A stretch of 64,000 bases of DNA, taken from positions 682,001-746,000 of the forward strand of contig NZ_JAQSIO010000002.1 in the NCBI RefSeq assembly GCF_028649455.1. Direction: 5' to 3'. Of this stretch, positions 33,935 through 41,766 are shown piece after piece (positions within the stretch are counted from its first letter, which is position 1; every line of letters starts with the position of its first letter). The position numbers and the translations under genes are program-made. Source of the DNA: Curvibacter microcysteis. Lineage in GTDB: Bacteria > Pseudomonadota > Gammaproteobacteria > Burkholderiales > Burkholderiaceae_C. The notes beneath the pieces are model-generated. The model did not search any database, was not told the DNA's origin, and saw only the letters and a list, made by a program, of their open reading frames with translations.

Positions 33935-34447
33935 ATGACCAGCACAGTCCCCCGTTCTGATGTCCAACCGGCGACAGCCAAGCCGCAAGGCTGCACCAAC
34001 TTCAAGCTGCGTCGCTTGATGCGCCAGGTGGCCCAGCATTACGACGCGGAGCTGAGCCAGGCGGGTTTGAAAACCACGCAGTACTCGCTGCTGAGTTGTG
34101 TGGACCGGCTCGGTCCCATCCAGCCCTCGGACCTGGCGCGCACCATGGCCATGGACGCGTCCACGTTGACGCGCAACCTGCGGCCCTTGGTGGATGCCGG
34201 CTGGGTCTTGCTGGGGCCTGGTCAAAACGGGCGCAGCCGCCTGGTGCACATCACCGAGGCGGGCCATGCCAAGCGCCAGGAGGCGCAGCGGCGCTGGCGC
34301 AAAGCCCAACTGGGCTTGAATGCCTTGCTGGGCGAATCCACGGTGCTGGCCTTGCATGCCTTGATTGACGACAGCATGCTCAAGTTCGAGGCCGAAGCCA
34401 GCGGTTCGGACGAGGGCGTGGCGAGCCAGGATGTGGCGCCTGCCTGA
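33935..34447 (+). CDS. MarR-family regulator
   Basis: A 170-aa winged-helix regulator. Helices LTRNLRPLVDAGWVLLGPGQNGRSRLVHITEAG form the recognition helix and wing, and QYSLLSCVDRLGPIQPSDLARTMAMD is the upstream part of the HTH. It is divergent from the thioesterase gene. The TACAAT box 6 bases before the ATG and lack of a Shine-Dalgarno suggest a leaderless or near-leaderless transcript. Confidence 0.88.
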   Translation: MTSTVPRSDVQPATAKPQGCTNFKLRRLMRQVAQHYDAELSQAGLKTTQYSLLSCVDRLGPIQPSDLARTMAMDASTLTRNLRPLVDAGWVLLGPGQNGRSRLVHITEAGHAKRQEAQRRWRKAQLGLNALLGESTVLALHALIDDSMLKFEAEASGSDEGVASQDVAPA

Positions 34448-34459
34448 GCCTGGCGGGGG

Positions 34460-34482
34460 CGCCAAGACCGCCTGACTTGGCG
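34460..34482. terminator. Hairpin between convergent marR-like and SDR genes
   Basis: CGCCAAG and CTTGGCG form a 7-base stem with a 9-base loop. The T run is poor, so it may be a weak or mRNA-stabilising terminator. Confidence 0.4.
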
Positions 34483-34490
34483 GCCTTCGC

Positions 34491-35303
34491 TCAGGTGGAC
34501 ACGGTGTAATTGAGCGTCATGCGACCGCCGTCGGCCACCACGATCTCACCCGTCACGTAGCTGGACGCGTCGCTGGCCAGCCAGGCCACCACATCGGCCA
34601 TTTCTTCGGGCGTGCCCAGGCGCTTCATGGGCGTGCGGCTCATGATGCGCTGGCGCGACTCTTCGCTGGTCAACACCGCCTGGGCGGCGAGTTCGGTGGC
34701 GATCGTGCCTGGGGCCACCGCGTTGACGCGGATGCCATGGTCGGCCAGGGCCAGGGCCATCACCCGGGTCAGCTGGTTGATGCCGCCCTTGCTGACGTTG
34801 TAGCTGGCAATGGTGGGAATGGTCAGCACGCCGTTGACCGAACTCATGTTGACGATGGTACCCCGGCTGCGGCCGCTGTCCTCTGGCTGATCGGCCGCGG
34901 CGCGCACCATCTCACGGGCCACGGCCTGGCCGACCAGGAAGGCGCCCTTGAGGTTGACGCGCAGCACGGCATCGAAGTCCGCTTCGCTGACTTCCAGAAA
35001 ATCCGCGGCCTTGAAGATGCCCGCGTTGTTGACCAGGATGTCGATGCGGCCAAAGGCCTGCACGGTCTGGGCCACCAGAGCGTCAACCTGGGCCTTGTCG
35101 CCCACGTCGCAGTGCACGTACAGGGCACCGGTTTCGGCCGCCAGGGCTTGGCCTCGGGCGTCGGCCACGTCGGCGATCACGACCTGGGCGTTTTCGCGCA
35201 CAAAGCGGCGCACACAGGCTTCGCCAATGCCTTGGGAGCCACCGGTGACGATGGCCACGCGGCCTTGCAGGCCGAACGAAATGGGGGAGGGGGCAGATGT
35301 CAT
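34491..35303 (-). CDS. SDR-family sugar/polyol dehydrogenase
   Basis: A 270-aa short-chain dehydrogenase. The NAD-binding motif is TGGSQGIGE, with VNNAG and the catalytic S...YNVSK set (NMSSVNG, YNVSKGG), then PGTIATELA and TGEIVVADGG. It overlaps dgoA by ATGA at the end of the dgoK-dgoA string, so it likely oxidises the aldose (for example D-galactose) or a related sugar that feeds this pathway. The substrate is inferred from context. Confidence 0.82.
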   Translation of the reverse strand: MTSAPSPISFGLQGRVAIVTGGSQGIGEACVRRFVRENAQVVIADVADARGQALAAETGALYVHCDVGDKAQVDALVAQTVQAFGRIDILVNNAGIFKAADFLEVSEADFDAVLRVNLKGAFLVGQAVAREMVRAAADQPEDSGRSRGTIVNMSSVNGVLTIPTIASYNVSKGGINQLTRVMALALADHGIRVNAVAPGTIATELAAQAVLTSEESRQRIMSRTPMKRLGTPEEMADVVAWLASDASSYVTGEIVVADGGRMTLNYTVST

Positions 35304-35953
35304 GCGGTCATGCTACCAGCCCAGGCACTGGCAAAGGCCTGGGCGGCATCGCCCACCGCCTGGGCTGATTTGCCGGGCGCGTACAGGGCCGAACCAATGC
35401 CAAAGCCGCTGGCCCCGGCCGCACGGTAGGCGGCCATGTTGGCCGGCGTGATACCCCCCACGGGCAGCACCGGGATCTCCTTGGGCAGCACCGCACGCAG
35501 GGCCTTGACCACGGTGGGCGGCAGCATCTCGGCAGGGAACAGTTTCAAGCCATGGGCGCCCGCTGCCAAGGCGGCAAAGGCCTCGCTGGGCGTCGCCACG
35601 CCGGGCAGGCAGGCCAGGCCCAGGCGCAGCGCTTCCGCGACCACGGCAGGGTCGAAGTTGGGCGACACCACCAGTTGGCCTCCGGCTGCGTGAAGATCGC
35701 GCACCTGCTGCACGCTCAGCACCGTGCCGGCGCCCACCAGGGCCTGGGGGCATTGCGCGCGCAGCAAGGCAATGCTGTCCAGCGGCTGGGGTGAGTTGAG
35801 CGGCACCTCGATCAGGCCAAAGCCGTGCTTGGTCAAGGCCTGGCCAATGGCCGGGGCTTCGGCCGGTGTCAGCCCGCGCAGGATGGCGACCAGGGGCAGG
35901 CGTTGGAGCTGGGCTTGGAGTGGGGTGGCGGGCTGGGTGAGGGCGGTGCTCAT
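35300..35953 (-). CDS. dgoA: 2-dehydro-3-deoxy-6-phosphogalactonate aldolase
   Basis: A 217-aa class I aldolase paralogous to Eda. E49 (GLIEVPLNSP) and Schiff-base K137 (GLKLFPAEMLPP) fall at the same residue numbers as in the nearby eda product. The PLNSP and LFPAE blocks are the KDPGal-specific versions. It cleaves KDPGal into pyruvate and glyceraldehyde-3-phosphate. The ATG at 35953 is chosen from family length. It is flanked by dgoK (41-base gap) and the SDR gene. Confidence 0.92.
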   Translation of the reverse strand: MSTALTQPATPLQAQLQRLPLVAILRGLTPAEAPAIGQALTKHGFGLIEVPLNSPQPLDSIALLRAQCPQALVGAGTVLSVQQVRDLHAAGGQLVVSPNFDPAVVAEALRLGLACLPGVATPSEAFAALAAGAHGLKLFPAEMLPPTVVKALRAVLPKEIPVLPVGGITPANMAAYRAAGASGFGIGSALYAPGKSAQAVGDAAQAFASAWAGSMTA

Positions 35954-35994
35954 GGTCTTGGGGTGTCGGGGCAAGGGGTTCGAGGGAGAGGGCT

Positions 35995-36918
35995 TCAGGG
36001 GCTTGGCCATTGGCGCGACAGCGCCCACAGGCCGGCCCAGGTGGCTTCCGAGCCCCAGCGCCGGCTGCTCCGACCCAACAGGGCCAGGGCCTGCGCGTAG
36101 CGCTGGGTCAGGCTGGGGGATCCGATCAGCAACAGGGGCGTGTCCGAGGCGGACGTGCTGAAGGCTTGGCCACGCAGTTCTTCGCCAATCACCAGGCCGG
36201 ACAGGTAGCTGGCCAGCGCGTCATCTGGCATGCGGCCCATCAGCTGCAGCGTGCGGGTGCCAAAGGCGGTGTGCAGCAGGCTGGGACCTTGTTGGGCCTG
36301 CTGCACGCCGCGCTCGAAGGCCAACTCGTCAAACACCGCGTCGGGGGGCAGGCTGCGCGCCAGGATGGAGTGCTGGCTCAGCAGGGCGTAGACCTCACCC
36401 GTCATCCAGGTGCTGAAGCCCGTGATCTGGCCGTCCTGCACCGTGGCCCATTTGCTGTGCGTGCCGGGCAGCACCAAGGTCGCGCTGTGCAGCTTGGCCA
36501 GCTGCAAGGCGCCGAAGATCTGCACCTCTTCCCCGCGCATCACGTCGGGCACCTGTTGGGCTTCGGTGCTCACCCCCGGCACGATGCCCACCCGCCAAGG
36601 CAAACCAGGCAGCCAGGCCAGGCCTTGGGCCAGTTGGGCAAAACCCGCCGGGCAGGCGCAGTAAGGGGCTTCCAGCCAGCCCTGGCGGCTGCCGGCCATG
36701 CCACTGATCAGGGTCAGGCTGCCAGGGCGGCGTGCCCAGTCGCCGAAGTGCTGTTCAAACACCGTGGCAAAGCCGCCTGCGGGCACTTGCAGAATGCCTT
36801 GGGCAGCTTGGCGTTCTTCCAGCACCTGTCCTTCAGGGCCGAGCAAGGCCCCGCGCAGGGACGTGGTGCCCCAGTCGATCGCGATCAAGGGGGGCGTGGC
36901 GGTGGCGGTATCGGTCAT
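35995..36918 (-). CDS. dgoK: 2-dehydro-3-deoxygalactonokinase
   Basis: A 307-aa sugar-acid kinase phosphorylating 2-keto-3-deoxygalactonate. The DgoK-type N-terminus IAIDWGTTSLRGALL, the LISGMAGSRQGW block, VLPGTHSKWA and the late FSTSASDTPLLLIGSPSL region all match. It acts directly before DgoA. Confidence 0.92.
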   Translation of the reverse strand: MTDTATATPPLIAIDWGTTSLRGALLGPEGQVLEERQAAQGILQVPAGGFATVFEQHFGDWARRPGSLTLISGMAGSRQGWLEAPYCACPAGFAQLAQGLAWLPGLPWRVGIVPGVSTEAQQVPDVMRGEEVQIFGALQLAKLHSATLVLPGTHSKWATVQDGQITGFSTWMTGEVYALLSQHSILARSLPPDAVFDELAFERGVQQAQQGPSLLHTAFGTRTLQLMGRMPDDALASYLSGLVIGEELRGQAFSTSASDTPLLLIGSPSLTQRYAQALALLGRSSRRWGSEATWAGLWALSRQWPSP

Positions 36919-36983
36919 GGTCGCGGGTCCTGGCCACAGGGCCTCATGGGAGGGGGCTGCCCGGCCCGGTGGGTCGGTGGCGC

Positions 36984-38717
36984 TCAGTGGTTGTCCTTGG
37001 GCACGAAGGAGCCGCGCTTGCCCACCAGGAAATCCAGGTCCACCCCTTCGTCGGCTTGCAGCACATGGTCGACGTAGAGCTTCCAGTAGCCCGAGTTCAG
37101 GGGCGGGGGCGGCGCGGTCCAGCCGCTCAAACGGCGCTGCAGTTCCTCGTCACTGATCCGCAGTTGCAGGCGCCGCTCGGGCACGTTGAGCTCGATCAGG
37201 TCCCCGTTTTGCACGATGGCCAGCGGGCCGCCCGCCGCAGCCTCGGGCGTGGTGTGCAGCACCACCGTGCCATAGGCCGTGCCGCTCATGCGCGCGTCGC
37301 TGATGCGCACCATGTCGGTGATGCCTTTGCGCAGCACCTTGGGCGGCAGCGGCATGTTGCCCACTTCAGCCATGCCGGGGTAGCCCTTGGGGCCGCAGTT
37401 CTTCAGCACCAGGATGCAGTGTTCGTCGACGTCGAGGTTCTCGTCGTCAATGCGGGCGTGGAAGTCGTCGCTGTTCTCAAACACCACAGCGCGGCCGGTG
37501 TGCACCATCAGCGCGGGGGTGGCGGCGCTGGGCTTGATGACGGCGCCGCGCGGGGCCAGGTTGCCGCGCAGGATGGCGATGCCGGCCTTCTCTTTGAAGG
37601 GCTCAGCCACGGTCTTGATCACGCGCGGGTCGTGGTTTTGGGCGTCAGCGATGTTGTCGCCCACGCTGCGCCCGCTCACGGTGATGATGTCGCGGTGCAG
37701 CAGGTGCTGGATTTCCTTCATCACCACGGGCAGACCGCCGGCGTAGCAGAAGTCTTCCATCAGGTGCTCGCCCGAGGGCTGCAGGTTCAGGATGCAGGGC
37801 AGGTCGCTGCCCAGGCGCTCAAAGTCGTCCACGGTGAGTTTCAGGCCCAGGCGTCCCGCGATGGCGATCAGGTGGATCACGGCATTGGTCGAGCCGCCGA
37901 TCGCAGCCAGGGTGCGGATGGCGTTCTCAAACGCCTCCATGGTCAGCACCTGCGAAATGGTCTGGTCGCTGTGCACCATCTCGACAATGCGCCGCCCTGC
38001 GTTGCGGGCCAGCACATTGCGCCGGCCGTCCACGGCCGGGTAGGCCGCGTTGCCGGGCAAGCCAATGCCCAGGGCCTCGACCATGCTGGCCATGGTGCTG
38101 GCCGTGCCCATGGTCATGCAGTGGCCGTGGCTGCGGTGCATGCAGCTCTCGGCCTCAAAGAAGTCAGCCAGCTTGAGGGTGCCAGCGCGCACTTGCTCGC
38201 TCATGCTCCACACGCCGGTGCCAGAGCCCAGTTCCTGGCCGCGCCATTTGCCGTTCAGCATGGGGCCACCACTGACACCGATGGTGGGCAGGTCCACGCT
38301 GGAGGCGCCCATCAGCAGCGAGGGCGTGGTCTTGTCGCAGCCCATGAGCAGCACCACGCCGTCGATGGGGTTGCCGCGGATGCTTTCCTCCACATCCATG
38401 GAGGCCAGATTGCGGTACAGCATGGCGGTGGGGCGCAACAGGGTCTCGCCCAAGGACATGACCGGGAATTCCAGTGGAAAGCCGCCCGCTTCGTACACCC
38501 CGATCTTCACCTGCTCGGCCAGGGTGCGGAAGTGGCTGTTGCAGGGGGTCAGTTCGCTGAAGGTGTTGCAGATGCCAATCACCGGGCGGCCATCGAATTG
38601 ATCATGCGGCACGCCCTTGCCCTTGACCCAGCTGCGGTAGGCAAAGCCGTCCCGGTCCTGGCGTCCAAACCATTGCTGGCTGCGAAGTTCTTCGGGCTTC
38701 TTGCGGGGCAGTGTCAT
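36984..38717 (-). CDS. IlvD/Edd-family sugar-acid dehydratase (arabinonate/galactonate type)
   Basis: A 577-aa Fe-S dehydratase of the L-arabinonate, D-xylonate and D-fuconate/galactonate group. The start RSQQWFGRQDRDGFAYRSW and the motifs GICNTFSELTPCNSHFR, MGCDKTTPSLLMG, GHCMTMGTASTM and RISDARMSGTAYG are seen. Three cysteines suitable for an Fe-S cluster lie in ICNTFSELTPCN, MGCDK and HCMTMG. In this operon it would supply 2-keto-3-deoxygalactonate to DgoK, replacing the enolase-type DgoD. A divergent promoter region with a GntR-like motif separates it from the Bug gene. Confidence 0.88.
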   Translation of the reverse strand: MTLPRKKPEELRSQQWFGRQDRDGFAYRSWVKGKGVPHDQFDGRPVIGICNTFSELTPCNSHFRTLAEQVKIGVYEAGGFPLEFPVMSLGETLLRPTAMLYRNLASMDVEESIRGNPIDGVVLLMGCDKTTPSLLMGASSVDLPTIGVSGGPMLNGKWRGQELGSGTGVWSMSEQVRAGTLKLADFFEAESCMHRSHGHCMTMGTASTMASMVEALGIGLPGNAAYPAVDGRRNVLARNAGRRIVEMVHSDQTISQVLTMEAFENAIRTLAAIGGSTNAVIHLIAIAGRLGLKLTVDDFERLGSDLPCILNLQPSGEHLMEDFCYAGGLPVVMKEIQHLLHRDIITVSGRSVGDNIADAQNHDPRVIKTVAEPFKEKAGIAILRGNLAPRGAVIKPSAATPALMVHTGRAVVFENSDDFHARIDDENLDVDEHCILVLKNCGPKGYPGMAEVGNMPLPPKVLRKGITDMVRISDARMSGTAYGTVVLHTTPEAAAGGPLAIVQNGDLIELNVPERRLQLRISDEELQRRLSGWTAPPPPLNSGYWKLYVDHVLQADEGVDLDFLVGKRGSFVPKDNH

Positions 38718-38780
38718 TCTGGTGTCTCCGTGGTGAGGTGGCTAGGGAAAACGATAGGGCTGTCATTTTTTCTTATTCAT

Positions 38781-38793
38781 ATTATCGTAATAC
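38781..38793. promoter_or_regulatory. Candidate GntR/FadR-type operator in the divergent dehydratase-tctC gap
   Basis: ATTATCGTAATAC matches the reverse complement of the motif at 40938-40952 in its TTATC(A/G)TA core and the following AC. ATTATCGTAAT is itself a near-palindrome. It lies in the AT-rich divergent promoter (38718-38891) between the dehydratase and the Bug gene. Confidence 0.45.
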
Positions 38794-38891
38794 CTTTGGA
38801 GCCGCCACCGAGAACACCCCGTCTCTGGCGTAGAAAAGCAATCACAACTCGCTCGCTTCGATCTGAAGCGGGCATGGGATGGAGACCCCGA

Positions 38892-39869
38892 ATGAGCCCT
38901 GTTGCACCGACCGGCCTGAACCGCCGCCTGGCCTTGAGCGGCACCGCCGCCTTGTTGTTGACCGACTGGGCCCAGGCCGAGCCGGGCTACCCCAACCGCC
39001 CGATCGAGATCGTGGTGCCGGCCTCGGCCGGTGGCGGCACCGATGTGCTGGCGCGGGCGTTTTCGGAGGCGGTGAAGAAGCACCTGCCCCAGCCCATGAC
39101 GGTGAACAACAAGCCGGGCGCCAGCGGCGCCATTGGCATGGGCGATGTGCTGGCCGCCAAGCCCGACGGCTACAAAGTGGGCATGGTCATTGTCGAGTTG
39201 ACCACCGTGCCGCACCTGGGCCTGGCCAAGTTCACCTTCGAGGACTTTGTGCCCATCGCCCGCCTGAACTTTGACCCGGCAGCCATCACCGTGCGTGCCG
39301 AAGCGCCCTGGAACACCATCGAAGAATTCCTCGCCGCTGCCAAGCAAAAGCCCGGTGAGATGAAGGTTGGCAACTCGGGCAATGGCTCGATCTGGCACCT
39401 GGCCGCGGCCGCGCTGGAGGACAAAACCGGCACCCAGTTCACCCATGTGCCCTACCAGGGCGCAGCCCCGGGCGTGGTGGCACTGCTGGGTGGTCACATC
39501 GACGCGGTGGCGGTCAGCCCCGGCGAGGTGTCGGCCCATGTCGCGGCCGGCAAGCTCAAGACCCTGGTCACCATGTCCGAGCAGCGCGTCAAGGGCTTTG
39601 ACAAAGTCCCCACGCTGCGCGAGCGCCAGATCGATCTGGCCATTGGCGCCTGGCGCGGCCTGGCCGTGGCCAAGGGCACGCCGGCCGGGGTGGTGGCCGT
39701 GCTCAAGACCGCCACGGCCAAAGCGGCCGAGGAGCCCGCCTTCCGCCAGTCCCTGGACAAGCTCAACCTGGGTTTTGCCTACGCGGACGCGGACGCCTTC
39801 CGGGCCGTCATGCAGCGCGACCACGAGGGCTTCAAGGTGCTGATTGCCAAACTGGGCATCAAGGCTTGA
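38892..39869 (+). CDS. Bug/TctC-family tripartite tricarboxylate-type binding protein
   Basis: A 325-aa periplasmic binding protein. The signal peptide is LALSGTAALLLTDWAQA, and the mature start YPNRPIEIVVPASAGGGTDVLAR is the Bug signature. Further family motifs are GYKVGMV and HVPYQGAAPGVVALLGGHID. A GGAG lies 7 bases before the ATG at 38892; the open frame upstream of it is shadow. TctA/TctB membrane partners are absent, as is common for Bug proteins in Burkholderiales. Confidence 0.88.
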   Translation: MSPVAPTGLNRRLALSGTAALLLTDWAQAEPGYPNRPIEIVVPASAGGGTDVLARAFSEAVKKHLPQPMTVNNKPGASGAIGMGDVLAAKPDGYKVGMVIVELTTVPHLGLAKFTFEDFVPIARLNFDPAAITVRAEAPWNTIEEFLAAAKQKPGEMKVGNSGNGSIWHLAAAALEDKTGTQFTHVPYQGAAPGVVALLGGHIDAVAVSPGEVSAHVAAGKLKTLVTMSEQRVKGFDKVPTLRERQIDLAIGAWRGLAVAKGTPAGVVAVLKTATAKAAEEPAFRQSLDKLNLGFAYADADAFRAVMQRDHEGFKVLIAKLGIKA

Positions 39870-39911
39870 GTCCGCCCCTTTGTCATTGCCTTTGAGCACG
39901 GAGAGATCCCA

Positions 39912-40859
39912 TTGAGCGCTTATGAAGTCCTGGCGGTGGCCAAGCTGTCGCCCCTGTTGGCCCAACCCTTGTCGCGTGAGTTCGTGGTGCATGAGCGCCT
40001 GCATGAGACCGATCCGGCCCGCCTGGCCGAGGTCGCGCCGCGCATCCGCGCCATCGTGGGCGGCGGCGAGTCGCGTGTCAGCCGTGAACTGATCGCCAGC
40101 CTGCCGGCGTTGGAGATGATCTCCATCATGGGCGTGGGCTACGACGGTGTGGACGTGGCGGCGGCACTGGAGCGGGGCATCCGCGTCAGCCACACGCCCG
40201 ATGTGCTCAACGACGACGTGGCTGACCTGGCCCTGGCGCTGATGCTGTCCGTGTCGCGCCGTTTGGTGCAGGCCGACCAGTTTGTGCGCAGTGGCCAGTG
40301 GGCGCAGGGGCCTTTGCCCTTGGCGCGCAAGTTCTCGGGCTCGCGCCTGGGCCTGGTGGGCATTGGCCGCATCGGTCAGGCCATTGCCCAACGTGCCCAA
40401 GCCTTTGGTTTGTCGGTGGCCTACACGGCACGCAGCGCGCGCGCTGGCCTGCCGTACCGCTACCTGCCCACGCCAGCGGCGCTGGCGGCCGAGGTGGATT
40501 TTCTGGTCGTGATCATCCCAGGGGGCGCGGCCACCCGGCACCTGATCAACGCCGAAGTGCTGCAAGCGCTGGGCCCACAGGGCTACCTGATCAATGTGGC
40601 ACGCGGCTCGGTGGTCGACCAGGACGCCTTGCTGGAGGCCTTGCAAGAAGGGGTGATCGCGGGCGCGGGTTTGGATGTGTTTGCCAACGAGCCTGACGTG
40701 CCCCAGGCCTTATGGAGCCTGCCCCAGGTGGTGCTGACGCCGCACATTGGCAGTGCCACGGGCCAGACCCGCCAAGCCATGGCGGATTTGGCCTTGGCCA
40801 ATTTGCGCGCCCATGCCGCCGGCCAGCCTTTGCCGACCCCGGTGCCGGAGTGCCGCTGA
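39912..40859 (+). CDS. D-isomer-specific 2-hydroxyacid dehydrogenase with a TTG start
   Basis: A 315-aa NAD(P)-dependent dehydrogenase of the hydroxypyruvate/glyoxylate reductase group. The Rossmann loop is LGLVGIGRIGQAIA; catalytic residues are in NVARGSVVDQ (Arg), an E in DVFANEPDVP, and the His in LTPHIGSAT. The start is TTG at 39912, with GGAGA 7 bases upstream; no in-frame ATG lies nearby. It sits 42 bases behind the Bug gene. It could interconvert a 2-keto acid of the sugar-acid pathway. Confidence 0.85.
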   Translation: MSAYEVLAVAKLSPLLAQPLSREFVVHERLHETDPARLAEVAPRIRAIVGGGESRVSRELIASLPALEMISIMGVGYDGVDVAAALERGIRVSHTPDVLNDDVADLALALMLSVSRRLVQADQFVRSGQWAQGPLPLARKFSGSRLGLVGIGRIGQAIAQRAQAFGLSVAYTARSARAGLPYRYLPTPAALAAEVDFLVVIIPGGAATRHLINAEVLQALGPQGYLINVARGSVVDQDALLEALQEGVIAGAGLDVFANEPDVPQALWSLPQVVLTPHIGSATGQTRQAMADLALANLRAHAAGQPLPTPVPECR

Positions 40860-40937
40860 CAGGGCAGGGACCCCGGCGCTGCACTGAGTTTGAAGGGCTT
40901 TTCGAGCCGGGTTTACGCTAGGCTCTGGGCTTTTCAA

Positions 40938-40952
40938 TCGTCATATGATAAC
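40938..40952. promoter_or_regulatory. Candidate autoregulatory operator of the GntR-type gene
   Basis: TCGTCATATGATAAC contains the 8-base palindrome TCATATGA and reads GTTATCATATGACGA on the other strand, related to 38781-38793. It lies immediately before the regulator ATG at 40954 and overlaps a TATGAT -10-like box. Confidence 0.5.
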
Positions 40953-40953
40953 A

Positions 40954-41715
40954 ATGAGCACCTCGTCCAGCATGATCAAAAACGTCCATGGCAACACGGT
41001 AGACCACCTGGGAGAAGCGATTCTTTCGGGTCACTACGCCGTGGGGGCGTCCTTGCCGGCCGAGCCTGTGCTGTGCGAATCGCTGGGCGTGAGCCGGACG
41101 GTCGTGCGCGAGGCCATCAAGTCCCTGGTGGCCAAGGGCTTGATCACCACCGGCCCCAAGGTGGGCACCCGGGTGCAGCCTGCCGAAGAGTGGAACTGGT
41201 TTGACCCCGACGTCATTGGCTGGCAGTCGCGTGCCGGTCTGACCCCTGACTTTTTGCGCGACCTGCAGGACCTGCGCCGCGTGGTCGAGCCCGCCGCTGT
41301 GCGCCTGGCCGCCGAGCGTGCCACCCCCGAAGACCTGGCCGAGCTGGAAACCGCCTATGCCGGGATGAAGCGCGCGGTCGACCTGGGCGGTGACTACATC
41401 ACCCACGACCTGGCCTTTCACCGAGGCCTGCTGCGCGCCGCCCACAACCGCATGCTGGCCCAGATGAGCAAGGCCTTGAACGCCTTGCTGCGCACCAGTT
41501 TTGAAATTTCATCCTCGCGCCCGGACGGCTCCAAGCTGTCCTTGCCCTTGCACCGCGCGGTGCTGGACGCGGTGGTCGCGCACCAGCCCGACGAGGCCGA
41601 ACGCGCCATCCTGACCCTGATCCACGGCGCCAGCGACGACATCGAGCACGTGCTGGGCTCGCGCCAACGCCTGCCCCAACTCAATTTGCCAGCCTCACAA
41701 CTCAAGGGCGCCTGA
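40954..41715 (+). CDS. GntR-family (FadR/FCD) regulator
   Basis: A 253-aa repressor. The winged helix spans about residues 8-75 (LPAEPVLCESLGVSRTVVREAIKSLVAKGLI), and the FCD ligand domain follows with DLQDLRRVVEPAAVRLAA and HDLAFHRGLLRAAHN. Related proteins (DgoR, LgoR, UxuR) respond to sugar acids. ATGs at 40945 and 40972 are alternative starts; the operator overlaps the former. Its position between the Bug operon and the sugar ABC transporter suggests it controls the whole 34.5-47.2 kb cluster. Confidence 0.85.
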   Translation: MSTSSSMIKNVHGNTVDHLGEAILSGHYAVGASLPAEPVLCESLGVSRTVVREAIKSLVAKGLITTGPKVGTRVQPAEEWNWFDPDVIGWQSRAGLTPDFLRDLQDLRRVVEPAAVRLAAERATPEDLAELETAYAGMKRAVDLGGDYITHDLAFHRGLLRAAHNRMLAQMSKALNALLRTSFEISSSRPDGSKLSLPLHRAVLDAVVAHQPDEAERAILTLIHGASDDIEHVLGSRQRLPQLNLPASQLKGA

Positions 41716-41766
41716 GACGCCTGATCTTTCCAAGCTTCCACACCCCTCACAACAGGAGACAAGCCC

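Noticed and set aside
36732-38891. Upstream extension of the Bug protein frame to over 1000 codons
   Set aside because: The extension is antisense to the dehydratase and dgoK region; the signal peptide and ribosome site place the true start at 38892.
38763-40646. 627-codon minus-strand frame opposite the Bug and dehydrogenase genes
   Set aside because: Shadow of two clear plus-strand genes.
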